Shown here: in pieces, positions 43,299 through 51,288 of the stretch
How the letters are laid out: every line of letters begins with the position of its first letter
Numbering within the stretch: the stretch's first letter is position 1
Source of the DNA: Lepagella muris
GTDB taxonomy: Bacteria; Bacteroidota; Bacteroidia; Bacteroidales; Muribaculaceae
Reading direction: 5' to 3'
Length of the DNA stretch: 64,000 nt
Assembly (NCBI RefSeq): GCF_004793975.1
Contig: NZ_SRYB01000009.1
Location: 77,092-141,091 of the forward strand
Translations under genes and position numbers: made by a program
Notes under the pieces: generated by a model
Seen by the model: only the letters and a program-made list of their open reading frames with translations
Database searches by the model: none
Told to the model about the DNA's origin: nothing

Positions 43299-44127
43299 CA
43301 AGTATATGCCATACGATGTGTCAGATATAGACACATTGATGAATGAACCTTGGGAAATCAGTGACCAGCCATTCATGCTCCATGCAGCCTATGCTCTCAG
43401 CTGCCTCTATGATATTGTGGCCCCAGAGGATGACGAAGAGTTTACTCCAGAGGATATATGGGGGTGCAAGATTGAGAAAAAAATCCTTGACCGTCTGGTT
43501 TTGGATATTGCTGATGATTTCAACGATGCAGCTTCCAATCGAAAGCAAGTCCGTATATGGGATAAGAATTACTCAATCCGAAAAGTAAACGCTTATGATC
43601 ACAAGCGTCTCAATCTCATCTTCAGCTTCCCATTGGAAAATGGAGAATATACCTTGACCAAAGAGGGGGTTCTTAATCTGGGCGGTCTTGTAGATCCTAT
43701 GCTTAAACCTTATGAGGTAACAAAAGAGCAGGCCAAAGTCAATCGCACCTATCTCAGACAAGTGATTATGCTTGCCGAAGATGATGAGAACAATGGTTGG
43801 GATCAACTGACGGATATGGAGATTGTGGTATATTGTTGGGCACTTTTCTACAATAAGCACCAGTACGATAACTTTATCCACTTCAAAAAAGAATACAAGG
43901 ATTATCTTTACGTCACTGAGAAGGATATTCTCAGCTGTCTTAATGAGAAATCCACACTCAGACAACAGCCGGTGGGAATGTATGCGTTTTCGTATGATAA
44001 AGTTCTTGCTTGGAATAAAGCTAACGGCCAACAATCATTCGCTGACAAGATTCCAGCTGATAAGGCAGAAGATTATTGGTATGATGTGGCCTTGAAAAAG
44101 ACTTTCAAACCGATTGATCAACGATAA
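43291..44127 (+). CDS. Hypothetical protein
   Basis: A 278-aa, acidic, mainly helical protein rich in Trp, Tyr and Asp (for example EFTPEDIWGCKIEKKILDRL). No motif was recognised. Last gene before a strong bidirectional terminator; coupled by overlap to the gene before it. Confidence 0.65.
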   Translation: MSNKYMPYDVSDIDTLMNEPWEISDQPFMLHAAYALSCLYDIVAPEDDEEFTPEDIWGCKIEKKILDRLVLDIADDFNDAASNRKQVRIWDKNYSIRKVNAYDHKRLNLIFSFPLENGEYTLTKEGVLNLGGLVDPMLKPYEVTKEQAKVNRTYLRQVIMLAEDDENNGWDQLTDMEIVVYCWALFYNKHQYDNFIHFKKEYKDYLYVTEKDILSCLNEKSTLRQQPVGMYAFSYDKVLAWNKANGQQSFADKIPADKAEDYWYDVALKKTFKPIDQR

Positions 44128-44168
44128 GATGAGGGGGGATTGCATTATGCTTTCCCCCTCATCTTTTT
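44126..44168. terminator. Strong bidirectional terminator
   Basis: A 12-bp perfect stem (AAGATGAGGGGG with CCCCCTCATCTT) flanked by A and T runs, between convergent genes. Its right arm also encodes the last residues of the leftward gene. Confidence 0.9.
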
Positions 44169-45008
44169 GACCTCTTTCATAAAGAATAAACCTTCAGTAT
44201 AATCTAAGATATAGTTACCGGCCTTAAATCTATCTAAATGTTTCTTTGAGCCATTATCCCGATCCATCACAAGTTCAAAGTTCTCATTTAGGTACCAGTA
44301 CACATTATTCTTTCCTTTTTTGGGTGCTTTTACAAATTGATGACACCGCTCATTATAGAACCAACCTTGCTTAGATGTAGCCGCGTGTAATCGTTTTATA
44401 TCAGCCTCCAATGCTGGTTTTAAGGGTGTATAGTTAGAATCCACCCAATAATCCATTTTAAGTTCATCCCCCTCCAGATACGCCAGAAAATGATATTTGG
44501 AATTGTCTGACTCTAAGAACATACCCACATTTGGCTCATCACTATTGGGGTTTTCAATAGTGCCATAAAAATATTTTTTAGGGGTGTACAGTTTCTCAAA
44601 CTTACCAAATCGAACATGAAAATCCACCCCTTTCTCAAATAAGAGGCGTTTCATCTGTAATATCCGGGCCTCATCAAGAGGTTTTAATCTCCCTGGCTCC
44701 AGAACCTCCATATCATTTACGATGAGATTTCCATCATAGTCACAATAAGCAGCTAAAATTACTCCTGCCGGCGTGCTATTTCCGACCACACCCATTGTAT
44801 TGCCATAGCTAACAAAATCACCAGCTCCAAATCCAAACTCTATCCAATCAAGAAATTCCTGATATGTTGAAGTAGATTTGGGAATCTGAGAGACACGAAT
44901 GTCCCCTCCCTTAAACCGTTTGCGACAATATGCGAGAACTTTCTGCCAGTCCTCGTCTGGGAACTGGCAATCAGAAGTGTATCGGTATATTTGATTCAGA
45001 GTTTTCAT
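44145..45008 (-). CDS. Hypothetical protein, divergent from the regulator
   Basis: A 287-aa protein from the ATG at 45008 (MKTLNQIYRYTSD). A longer frame to 45038 would begin inside the promoter. It is rich in aromatic residues, with GDFVSYGNTMGVVGNS and repeated Y-W-Y beta patterns (NVYWYLNENFELVMDRD). No family was recognised; somewhat similar long phage proteins bind nothing known. It is alone on the minus strand here with its own promoter. Confidence 0.65.
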   Translation of the reverse strand: MKTLNQIYRYTSDCQFPDEDWQKVLAYCRKRFKGGDIRVSQIPKSTSTYQEFLDWIEFGFGAGDFVSYGNTMGVVGNSTPAGVILAAYCDYDGNLIVNDMEVLEPGRLKPLDEARILQMKRLLFEKGVDFHVRFGKFEKLYTPKKYFYGTIENPNSDEPNVGMFLESDNSKYHFLAYLEGDELKMDYWVDSNYTPLKPALEADIKRLHAATSKQGWFYNERCHQFVKAPKKGKNNVYWYLNENFELVMDRDNGSKKHLDRFKAGNYILDYTEGLFFMKEVKKMRGKA

Positions 45009-45035
45009 CTGGAACGGTCTTGTCTTTTTAACCTG

Positions 45036-45043
45036 CAAAGTTA
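45036..45043 (-). promoter_or_regulatory. Leftward promoter -7 box
   Basis: TAACTTTG on the minus strand fits TAnnTTTG. A clear TTTG -33 box is not seen (TTTT lies near the expected place). It sets the translation start of the leftward gene downstream of 45030. Confidence 0.55.
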
Positions 45044-45083
45044 CTATTAAAAATTAAAACTGGGTGAATTATTCGCCCATTAT

Positions 45084-45114
45084 TTTGTCCGAACTTAAAT
45101 TTTTAATAATTTTG
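45084..45114 (+). promoter_or_regulatory. Rightward promoter of the regulator cluster
   Basis: TTTG at 45084-45087, 19 bases, then TAATTTTG at 45107-45114. The leader carries a hairpin AGGATG (45128-45133) / CATCCT (45140-45145) and the second MKAV repeat before the gene at 45182. Confidence 0.8.
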
Positions 45115-45149
45115 CAACTTGCAAATGAGGATGTTGCCACATCCTGACG

Positions 45150-45169
45150 TGATGAAAGCAGTGTTATGA
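45150..45169 (+). repeat. TGATGAAAGCAGT repeat / MKAV mini-ORF, copy 2
   Basis: Located in the leader right after the hairpin. The ATG at 45152 opens MKAVL and a stop, 12 bases before the start of the winged-helix gene. Confidence 0.55.
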
Positions 45170-45181
45170 ACAATTCATAAC

Positions 45182-45763
45182 ATGAAGCGAGTACCAAATA
45201 GAGCTAAACTCCCACCCCCGGAGCCGATTATCATCAAGCTCGATCAAAAACAGCTTAGAGGCAGAATAGTCTTGCCTAAAGTCAAGTATCAGGTAATTGC
45301 ATCCGTAGAGGCCGATGAGGTTTTTGACGGAATGGTTATCCCACTCCCCAAAGTCCTGATATATTTTCTTAGCAAGAATGAATTGATGTTGCTTTCCACC
45401 ATCATCGAAGAAACCAATGAGAATGGTGATTGTGCATTGTCGTTAAAAGAGATGGCAGTTAGAATGAAGATTTCTACTCCTACTCTTAGCAACTGTCTGT
45501 ATTCTCTCAGAAAAATCGGGTTATTACTGGAGACTCCAAATGGGAAAAAGGGTGGTGGCCGACTCCGTAAACTCAATTATCCAGCTATCCAACATTTGAA
45601 TGACCTCGTTGAAGGCGAAGATCCGGGTATTTACACTCGGATCAGGAAAGCCTCACGCAAAATCAATATCCTCAATCTTACCAAGGATGATGTAAAGGGG
45701 GCATACGATACCCACGTTCTTGACCCAGACCACGATCCGGCAGAGGAAGAGGAATATGATTAA
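45182..45763 (+). CDS. Winged-helix regulator or replication initiator
   Basis: A 193-aa protein. Residues 60-130 form a winged helix (LSLKEMAVRMKISTPTLSNC, then LYSLRKIGLLLETPNGKK), the DNA-binding fold of MarR-like regulators and plasmid RepL-type initiators. The N-terminus is Pro/Lys-rich and the end is very acidic. It lies next to the origin-like region and upstream of the GTTTCACTT palindromes. Whether it represses, activates or starts replication cannot be told from sequence. Confidence 0.65.
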   Translation: MKRVPNRAKLPPPEPIIIKLDQKQLRGRIVLPKVKYQVIASVEADEVFDGMVIPLPKVLIYFLSKNELMLLSTIIEETNENGDCALSLKEMAVRMKISTPTLSNCLYSLRKIGLLLETPNGKKGGGRLRKLNYPAIQHLNDLVEGEDPGIYTRIRKASRKINILNLTKDDVKGAYDTHVLDPDHDPAEEEEYD

Positions 45764-45765
45764 AT

Positions 45766-45803
45766 TGATGAAAGCAGTGTTTTCAAAAACTGAAACACAA
45801 TGA
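45766..45803 (+). repeat. TGATGAAAGCAGT repeat / MKAV mini-ORF, copy 3
   Basis: The ATG at 45768 opens an 11-codon frame (MKAVFSKTETQ) whose TGA overlaps the ATG of the next gene (ATGA), so the two would be translationally coupled. Confidence 0.6.
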
Positions 45804-46102
45804 GCAGACCGATACCGTTTGAGTTCCAGAAATTCGGGAACCTGACCTTGGTAACACTGGATTCCAGATTTGCCGACTATGATTTCAAGCCGGTAATGCA
45901 GAATGGAAAGATGATGATGCAAATTCCTGAAAAGACCATCAAAGATTGCCGTAACATTGACGGATGTGTGTATTTCCATCTTGGTAGAGTTTCTGATCGG
46001 GTTATGGTTGACCTTATCGAGAAATTCCAAAAGCTGAAAGTCGAGAAAGGCTGGAAGCCTGGAAAGGGCTTGGTTGTACCTGACAACAAATTCATAATCT
46101 GA
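45800..46102 (+). CDS. Hypothetical small protein
   Basis: A 100-aa protein with beta-rich N-terminal half (FGNLTLVTLDSRFADYDF) and a basic helix near the end (LIEKFQKLKVEKGWKPGKG). Coupled to the 11-codon mini-ORF in front of it. Function unknown. Confidence 0.65.
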   Translation: MSRPIPFEFQKFGNLTLVTLDSRFADYDFKPVMQNGKMMMQIPEKTIKDCRNIDGCVYFHLGRVSDRVMVDLIEKFQKLKVEKGWKPGKGLVVPDNKFII

Positions 46103-46103
46103 G

Positions 46104-46361
46104 ATGGACTTCAAAGAACATCTGCTGTCACTTCATTGGAACACGTTTGCCAAATATCCGGCCCAAGGTTCGGACATTTACATTCACTGTTACACTGATG
46201 ACGGTAGCAATCACAAGTTTTTCAGAGTACGACAGTTCAATGCTGTCTGCTTCGACTTCCAGAGCATAGTGAGCAAATCATCCAACAAACACCAATGGCG
46301 GTTCTCTTGGCTGCCAGTAGAAAAAACTGAAGAAAGTTATGATACCCGAAATTCTGATTAG
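46104..46361 (+). CDS. Hypothetical small protein
   Basis: An 85-aa protein, rich in His, Phe and Ser, with no motif recognised. It starts 1 base after the previous stop codon and overlaps the next short gene by 23 bases. Confidence 0.6.
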   Translation: MDFKEHLLSLHWNTFAKYPAQGSDIYIHCYTDDGSNHKFFRVRQFNAVCFDFQSIVSKSSNKHQWRFSWLPVEKTEESYDTRNSD

Positions 46362-46506
46362 TGCGATGATGGCCGTTTCGCCTTTCCATCCAAAGACCCC
46401 GATACCTGATGTACCCAAACAGTACGCAATCCTGACTCCCGGAGAAGAGAGCCGAAAGCCAATATCCAGAAAAGAGCGCAGGGCAAACAATCGGCGCAGA
46501 TCCTGA
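46339..46506 (+). CDS. Short basic protein
   Basis: A 55-aa product (MIPEILISAMMAVSPFH, a Pro-rich middle and a strongly basic end with KERRAN and NRRRS). Its TGA overlaps the ATG of the fourth MKAV repeat. The basic end would suit RNA or DNA binding. Support is only an open frame in operon context. Confidence 0.5.
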   Translation: MIPEILISAMMAVSPFHPKTPIPDVPKQYAILTPGEESRKPISRKERRANNRRRS

Positions 46507-46547
46507 TGAAAGCAGTATTCCTCTCTCCACCGACTATTATGAAATGA
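46504..46547 (+). repeat. TGATGAAAGCAGT repeat / MKAV mini-ORF, copy 4
   Basis: The ATG at 46506 opens a 13-codon frame (MKAVFLSPPTIMK). No gene follows within reach, so this copy ends the cluster. Confidence 0.5.
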
Positions 46548-46642
46548 GCACGAGTTTTTGTCTCATACAAATTTTGGTTTACAAGTGCGCTGGGCTGTGA
46601 AGCTCGGCGCATTGTTTTTGTGGCTGGGGTGGTCGAAGGCCA

Positions 46643-46743
46643 CGAAAGAAAGAACAACAAGAAAAAGAAAAAACAGAAAAAAGAAAAACCGACAGAAAAA
46701 GAAAAAAGAAAAATAAATAAAAAGAAAAAATAGAAAGAAAGGG
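46643..46743 (+). repeat. Strand-asymmetric polypurine tract
   Basis: About 100 bases made almost only of A and G on the plus strand in irregular A(n)G units. Such tracts are easily unwound and can form triplex DNA or stalled R-loops. Confidence 0.75.
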
Positions 46744-46855
46744 TCCACTCTCCCTCATTCCTTTTCTCCTAAAGTCGAAAAGGAAATTCGGTCGAGTGGC
46801 CCGCGCACACGCGAGCGCGCCCAAGGCAGAGAACTTCTTAGTAATCGTAGCTCCC

Positions 46856-46975
46856 TATCCCAGTATCTTTATCAAAGTCTGTTCCCCTCATTCCCAGTAA
46901 ACCTTCAAAAAGACTGTTTAGAGATTTTTTGAATAGAGCTTAGTTCCTATCCCAGTATTCTTACAAAAACTGTTT
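46856..46975 (+). repeat. Three iteron-like direct repeats
   Basis: Three imperfect copies start at 46856, 46890 and 46948. They share TCCCAGTA, then a CTT-rich part, CAAAAA-like bases and CTGTT. The length is about 28 bases each. Direct repeats of this kind bind initiators at many phage and plasmid origins. Confidence 0.55.
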
Positions 46976-47666
46976 TGTGATGTTTGGAAGAAGTGTTGAG
47001 GAAGTTTTAGGGAGTGGAAGGAGGTTTAAGGTTTTTCTTTTTTGAAATTCTTAAAACTTTCCCAAATAAGACCGCGCCCGCCGCCGGCCTCGCCCCGCCG
47101 ATCGCCCCCAGTCCAAAAACCGATTTGAAAAATCGCCCCCGGAAAAATTTGGGCAAGTGTTCTGAGAGGTTTCTGGTGTGCCAAAAACAAGAATTTTTAT
47201 GGTTGCCAAATATCCTGAACGGACGTTGAGATGAAATATGCCCAAATTTGCCCCATAGGAGGCCGTACAATCAATTTTGTGTGCTGAGATGTGTAGTTGT
47301 TCATTTGAGGTTGAGAAAGGCGAAATTTGGGGCATTTTAGACGGTTTTGAAAATTGGCTGGGATGACCTCTCAGTATTAAGAGAAAGAACTGAGGTGCTG
47401 TAAATTAGGTAAGCTAAGATGGCTCAGGGGTTTAGCCGATTTTGGCTTAAAAATGATGGTTTGACGCCGATTTCTGGGAAGAAAATTGGGTCGATTCAAA
47501 GGGGTTTTGTGGGACTGGGATGGCACTCATCCTACCAGTAAAACATCTACCAAAAACGAGATTTGAAAATTGGGAAAAATTTACATCTGCCTTGAAGAGC
47601 AAGGGAGGCACCCACCCCGGTTTTTTATTTATTTTCAGATAGTTAGCTCCATTTTGGCTTATTTTG

Positions 47667-47691
47667 GTTTCACTTTTGCAATAAGTGAAAC
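47667..47691. repeat. GTTTCACTT palindrome 1
   Basis: GTTTCACTT (47667-47675) and AAGTGAAAC (47683-47691) form a perfect inverted repeat with a seven-base spacer. The same element occurs at the recombinase promoter. Confidence 0.7.
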
Positions 47692-47801
47692 ATACATTTT
47701 TAGACTGAAAAACCGACTTTAAGTGTTAAAAAGTGTTTAATTGACAATGATTGCCGATAATTGCTTAATTTTCAATGTTTTGACTCAATTTTGAAAATTT
47801 G

Positions 47802-47827
47802 GTTTCACTATTTTTCAAAAGTGAAAC
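47802..47827. repeat. GTTTCACT palindrome 2
   Basis: GTTTCACT (47802-47809) and AGTGAAAC (47820-47827) with a ten-base AT-rich spacer. Confidence 0.7.
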
Positions 47828-48054
47828 CTTTTTATATATAGGTGTAACTCCATATTTTAACATTTATTTAACACTCCAAAATACCCTCATCCATTTTTCG
47901 GACTATTCCAAACATAAAAATAAACCTTTTCACAAAAAATTTTCAAGAAAAATAAAGATTTTTAGTGTACTGAAAATCAATCAATTACACTCTTTAAAAC
48001 AGCCTTACACCTTAATAGATATAAAAGAATGGGTTTATGAAAAAATTTTTTGTA

Positions 48055-48798
48055 GATAGTGTTGTAACCGTCCACAGACCACTGCAATATTGTGGTGTAA
48101 GATTTGAGAAACGAACAAGCCAGTTACGACTCACAAACTTACCACCACACAGACATAGGTCAGAAGATATGTGGTCGCTTCCATTAAGCAATGCGTTGCA
48201 ATACGCAAAAAGCATCTTTATGCTCCCTCTTTAGGGACGTATTGGCTACCAACGTGGCTTGAATGGTCTAAACGGTGCAACCCGTAAGTGAGCGAGGGGG
48301 GCAGTCCGCGCGGTGACGATGCGCGGCGACACGGCATAGGGTCCGCATTGGCGGGTACGACCGATGACGTGTGAAGTCAGGCGCAAAAAGTCTGTGCTAT
48401 GCTGAATAAGCGAGAAAATAGGTTTTGCCACAATTTCGGGGTTGCGCCCGAATGAGCAGAACTTGCCTGTAAGCGTGAATTGCAAGGGGTATGTATTACC
48501 CGCCGCAATAGCGACCCAAGACACTAACGCATTGTCGGATAACTACCGACCTGTCGGAAAATTGAGGTGAGGTGTGCGCAGATTGTCGCAGGAGTCATGC
48601 TGCGACCGTCTTGGATAATGACTCTATAGGGCGAAATGTATCCGTTGTAGGGGTGCGAGTCCCCTCCGCCAAAACACTTTATAGGGTGAGTCCGTAAAAG
48701 CGGCACAGGGAGTGTGGCATATTATGCCCTTGCAATGTACTCCCCACCCACTATTCATTCATCTAAAAGCAGTTGTGCCCGCTCTCGTGTGGGGGCAC
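48055..48798 (+). ncRNA. Candidate large structured non-coding RNA (class unknown)
   Basis: A GC-rich stretch of about 700 bases between AT-rich regions, with no credible gene and many strong stems: 48092-48101 with 48138-48148 (one bulge), AGCAT/ATGCT at 48211, CCCT/AGGG at 48225, ATTTCGGG/CCCGAAT at 48433, GGGTA/TACCC at 48487, and an H-type pseudoknot (48585-48590 with 48601-48606; 48592-48598 with 48618-48624). A tRNA T-arm-like hairpin (AGGGG-TGCGAGT-CCCCT) is at 48649-48665. Two further hairpins (48708-48744, 48775-48798) lead to the next gene. Size and style fit large ornate phage RNAs such as GOLLD or ROOL. Strand is inferred from the downstream gene. RNase P, tmRNA and group I intron cores were not found. 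Confidence 0.65.
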
Positions 48799-48807
48799 TA
48801 TATCATC

Positions 48808-49422
48808 ATGGCAAAGCAGAATACTATGACTGCAAAGCAGCAGAATGCGGGTTGGAATGCAGTGGTCAAAGAGACCCACACCCTCAATCAAGTCCTCAAG
48901 TCCTTTGGGGGCATCATGTCTAAGAAACTTCCCGAATTGGAAGGGCTTACTGTGAGCGAGTTTCTGACCGCTAACGGCATCGAGGTGACTAAGAGCAAAA
49001 TCTCTGTGTCTACAATCCGCAAAGCGTGGAATGCCGGAATGCTTGTGGATAGCAAGCTCGCTGTGTTCAAAAACGTGCCCGCTCTGTGGACTCCCCAAAA
49101 GGGCGATGACCTGTGGGAAGAGAATGTCCGCGCTTTCCGTGTATGCTCTAAGGAAGAGGCGGAAAAGTATGTGGCAAAGGGCGAGTGTGAGTTTATCACG
49201 GTGTATAAGCTCGTGGCTGTGGATGACTATCGTTGGGACACTGCAATCATTGCCCGTGCTATGAAACAAGGTCAGAAGTTTGACAAAAACAATGACCGCT
49301 CGGTTGAGTCTGAACTTGCTTGGAATAGCATGGAAGAGGCGTATATCGTCTATGACGTAGTGGAAAAAGATAAGACCACACACAAAATGCGTCGCATCTC
49401 TATGGATGACGTGAAATTCTAA
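48808..49422 (+). CDS. Hypothetical protein downstream of the structured RNA
   Basis: A 204-aa protein from the ATG at 48808 (MAKQNTMTAKQQ); the frame is open to 48712 but that part lies in the hairpins. It has a helical N-terminal half (GLTVSEFLTANGIEVTKSKI) and a mixed C-terminal half with acidic and Trp residues. No family was recognised. Its codon use is more GC-rich than the 42-46 kb genes. Confidence 0.62.
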   Translation: MAKQNTMTAKQQNAGWNAVVKETHTLNQVLKSFGGIMSKKLPELEGLTVSEFLTANGIEVTKSKISVSTIRKAWNAGMLVDSKLAVFKNVPALWTPQKGDDLWEENVRAFRVCSKEEAEKYVAKGECEFITVYKLVAVDDYRWDTAIIARAMKQGQKFDKNNDRSVESELAWNSMEEAYIVYDVVEKDKTTHKMRRISMDDVKF

Positions 49423-49456
49423 ATCTATTTTCGGGTGTATGCCGTAAAACCGGCTG

Positions 49457-49484
49457 CGTGGGGCGTGGAATGTCGCCCCTCACT
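49457..49484 (+). terminator. GC-rich hairpin after the 48.8 kb gene
   Basis: GTGGGGCG pairs with CGCCCCTCAC (one bulged T) around an eight-base loop. There is no T-run, so it may protect an RNA 3' end rather than terminate. Confidence 0.45.
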
Positions 49485-49515
49485 CACTAATGTCTAATTT
49501 TTCAATCATCGTAAA

Positions 49516-49743
49516 ATGGATAATCGTATCGACTTTGAGGCGTGGGTAAAAGCCAATATGCCCGCCCGTTGTGTGGAAATTGTAAAGGGCGAACTCATGA
49601 CCTTTGTGCGCCTTTGGGGGCTGAACTATTTGAGTGAGGCACTTGCCGCTTTCAAAAAATCAGCACAATGTGCCGAAATGCGCGACATACAATTCAAGGG
49701 CAATCGTCTTATAGTGGCTTATGCTAATGATTGGAACAAATAA
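49516..49743 (+). CDS. Hypothetical small protein
   Basis: A 75-aa, probably helical protein (MPARCVEIVKGELMTFVRLW) with a basic/aromatic end. Nothing recognised. First of a set of small genes with similar composition. Confidence 0.6.
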   Translation: MDNRIDFEAWVKANMPARCVEIVKGELMTFVRLWGLNYLSEALAAFKKSAQCAEMRDIQFKGNRLIVAYANDWNK

Positions 49744-49756
49744 TCATCGACTAATT

Positions 49757-49957
49757 ATGAAAACTATCGTATCTGTTATAATTCTTTCTCTCTCCCTCGT
49801 ATCGTGTGCAACCTCTAAAACGTCTTGTGACGCAAGTTGGGAGGCATATTGTCAAGCGTATAACGTGAACCCTTCTGCACCGACTGAAGAGGAAGAGAAT
49901 TATTATCTCGATTGTTGGGCTGGCTCTGTAGAAGAGGAAGCGGCTTTGGGACTTTAA
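49757..49957 (+). CDS. Small predicted lipoprotein
   Basis: A 66-aa product from the ATG at 49757 (MKTIVSVIILSLSLVSCATS). The signal peptide ends in a lipobox (LVSC), so the mature part is a short acidic peptide with Cys, Trp and Glu-rich end. The frame is open to 49721 but that would bury the signal. Function unknown; small phage lipoproteins often act in lysis or exclusion. Confidence 0.68.
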   Translation: MKTIVSVIILSLSLVSCATSKTSCDASWEAYCQAYNVNPSAPTEEEENYYLDCWAGSVEEEAALGL

Positions 49958-49976
49958 TGTTTAAAAATTTAAGATT

Positions 49977-50168
49977 ATGCTTAACGATTATGACCTCTTT
50001 TGCAAACTTCACAATGAGTATGTGGAGATATGCGAAACAATGCAAAATGAAAGTATGACTTACGTTCTTTCGCCTGATGAGATAGCACCTGAAAAGCGTG
50101 AACGTGCCAAAGAACTTGGTGCGAGAATATCCTCAATAATGCGCATGGAGCGACATCTTGAAAAATGA
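49977..50168 (+). CDS. Hypothetical small helical protein
   Basis: A 63-aa protein with a likely two-helix layout (MLNDYDLFCKLHNEYVEICE and PEKRERAKELGARISSIMRM). It starts 19 bases after the lipoprotein. No family recognised. The 110 bases after it hold no gene. Confidence 0.58.
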   Translation: MLNDYDLFCKLHNEYVEICETMQNESMTYVLSPDEIAPEKRERAKELGARISSIMRMERHLEK

Positions 50169-50280
50169 AATGGTTGGCTTACTTCATTTGTGTGCAACGA
50201 TGATGGATGCACATATTGGGCAACAAATGCAAATCATCCTTATGGAAGTGGTCATATCGTAAACCTTTAATTCTGACATA

Positions 50281-50718
50281 ATGGCAACTAAAGTCATCAA
50301 AGGGGCATCTATACCCCAATCTGAGCTCAACGCATATAGCGTTGGGCTTCTTCGTCTTAGGGAAATACAAATTGCAGTCAATAATTTCAAATCAAAAGAT
50401 ATTGAGTTTATCGGACAATGCAGTATCTACCGCAAGAAAATCATCATCGGCAAAATTGGTAATGATTGGGCGGTCAAAGGACGTGAAAAAGAACTTGAAC
50501 GCAAATATGGCACTCGCTACGGCGGACCCAAGTTAGAAGAGCATTACAGTATTATCGGCAAAAGAAGTGTGTGCATTTATCGTGATCCGTATCGTGATAA
50601 GACAAAACCACTTCACAAGATGACTGCTGAAGAGATATTTCAAGCCTGTAAGGGCGTATCATGTCCTAAACACCAAGGTCGCGGGAACGGACATTCGGAC
50701 ATTGGAAAATATAAATAA
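50281..50718 (+). CDS. Hypothetical basic protein
   Basis: A 145-aa, Lys/Arg/Tyr-rich protein with beta strands near the middle (CSIYRKKIIIGKIGNDWAVK) and a Cys/His/Gly-rich end (CKGVSCPKHQGRGNGHSD) that might bind a metal. No family recognised. Confidence 0.62.
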   Translation: MATKVIKGASIPQSELNAYSVGLLRLREIQIAVNNFKSKDIEFIGQCSIYRKKIIIGKIGNDWAVKGREKELERKYGTRYGGPKLEEHYSIIGKRSVCIYRDPYRDKTKPLHKMTAEEIFQACKGVSCPKHQGRGNGHSDIGKYK

Positions 50719-50743
50719 CATCAACCCAATAAAATTTATCAAA

Positions 50744-50860
50744 ATGATTAGAACAGTTTATTTCATCTGCGGTCGCCCTCGTGTGGCTGTGAGAGTCGCC
50801 TCCTGTGCTGGTGGCGTGTACGTCAATTACGCTAACCCTTCAAAATCCAACAAAAAATGA
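50744..50860 (+). CDS. 38-residue basic peptide, coupled to next gene
   Basis: MIRTVYFICGRPRVAVRVAS, then CAGGVYVN and a Lys/Ser end. Its TGA overlaps the ATG of the next gene (ATGA), the usual sign of coupled translation. Too short for family assignment. Confidence 0.5.
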   Translation: MIRTVYFICGRPRVAVRVASCAGGVYVNYANPSKSNKK

Positions 50861-51276
50861 AATCGCTTTTCAAACTCGCTGCGGTCGGCTGTCTCGCCGC
50901 CGTTCTCGGTGTCGGCTGTGCCGTCGCCGCTTCTTTCGTGAAGTATCAGGACGAAATCATGGAGCCCATCGCGGATTATTCGTCCGAAAACCGCCCTGTG
51001 AGCGGAATGTTCTTCTCCACTGAATATGTGGTGGAAGAGTACGAGTATGACGATGCTTATTGTCTGCTCTATGACGATGCCGATGCAAATCTCTTCGAGT
51101 GTGAAATCATCGTTGACCTCGAAACTTATGAGCTGGTGCAGTATCATATCAAGAATGACCGCAAACTCGTCGGCTCTCTGGTGCTGAATGACGATTACAG
51201 TTATGACGGTCTGGAAGTGTTCACCTTTATGCCCGACCCTGAATTTGAGATGGCAGACGCAAGTGCAAATCTCTAA
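50857..51276 (+). CDS. Predicted exported acidic protein
   Basis: A 139-aa protein. The N-terminus (MKSLFKLAAVGCLAAVLGVG, then CAVAAS) is a signal or membrane anchor, possibly a lipoprotein (GVGC). The rest is highly acidic and Tyr-rich (EEYEYDDAYCLLYDDADANL). Codons are strongly GC-ending compared with the 39-46 kb genes. Function unknown. Confidence 0.65.
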   Translation: MKSLFKLAAVGCLAAVLGVGCAVAASFVKYQDEIMEPIADYSSENRPVSGMFFSTEYVVEEYEYDDAYCLLYDDADANLFECEIIVDLETYELVQYHIKNDRKLVGSLVLNDDYSYDGLEVFTFMPDPEFEMADASANL

Positions 51277-51288
51277 AAATTCCAAGCG

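Larger units (their letters stand above)
46548..48054. other. Long non-coding, origin-like region
   Basis: About 1.5 kb with no convincing gene: open frames are short, in low-complexity sequence and without plausible starts. It holds a purine-rich tract, iteron-like repeats, a GC-rich pocket (about 47070-47130) inside AT-rich sequence, and two GTTTCACTT palindromes. These features fit a replication origin, a control region or an attachment region. Nothing else was recognised. Confidence 0.6.

Noticed and set aside
46563..46824. Leftward frames coding for Phe-rich proteins
   Set aside because: They are simply the complement of the polypurine tract.
47014..47335. Overlapping open frames on both strands (about 70-94 residues)
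   Set aside because: They lie in GC-pocket and low-complexity sequence with no start context, no operon partners and stop-free stretches explained by composition.
48649..48670. A tRNA gene, from the T-arm-like hairpin and CCGCCA end
   Set aside because: No matching acceptor strand or D and anticodon arms are found 60-80 bases upstream; it is better explained as part of the larger structured RNA.
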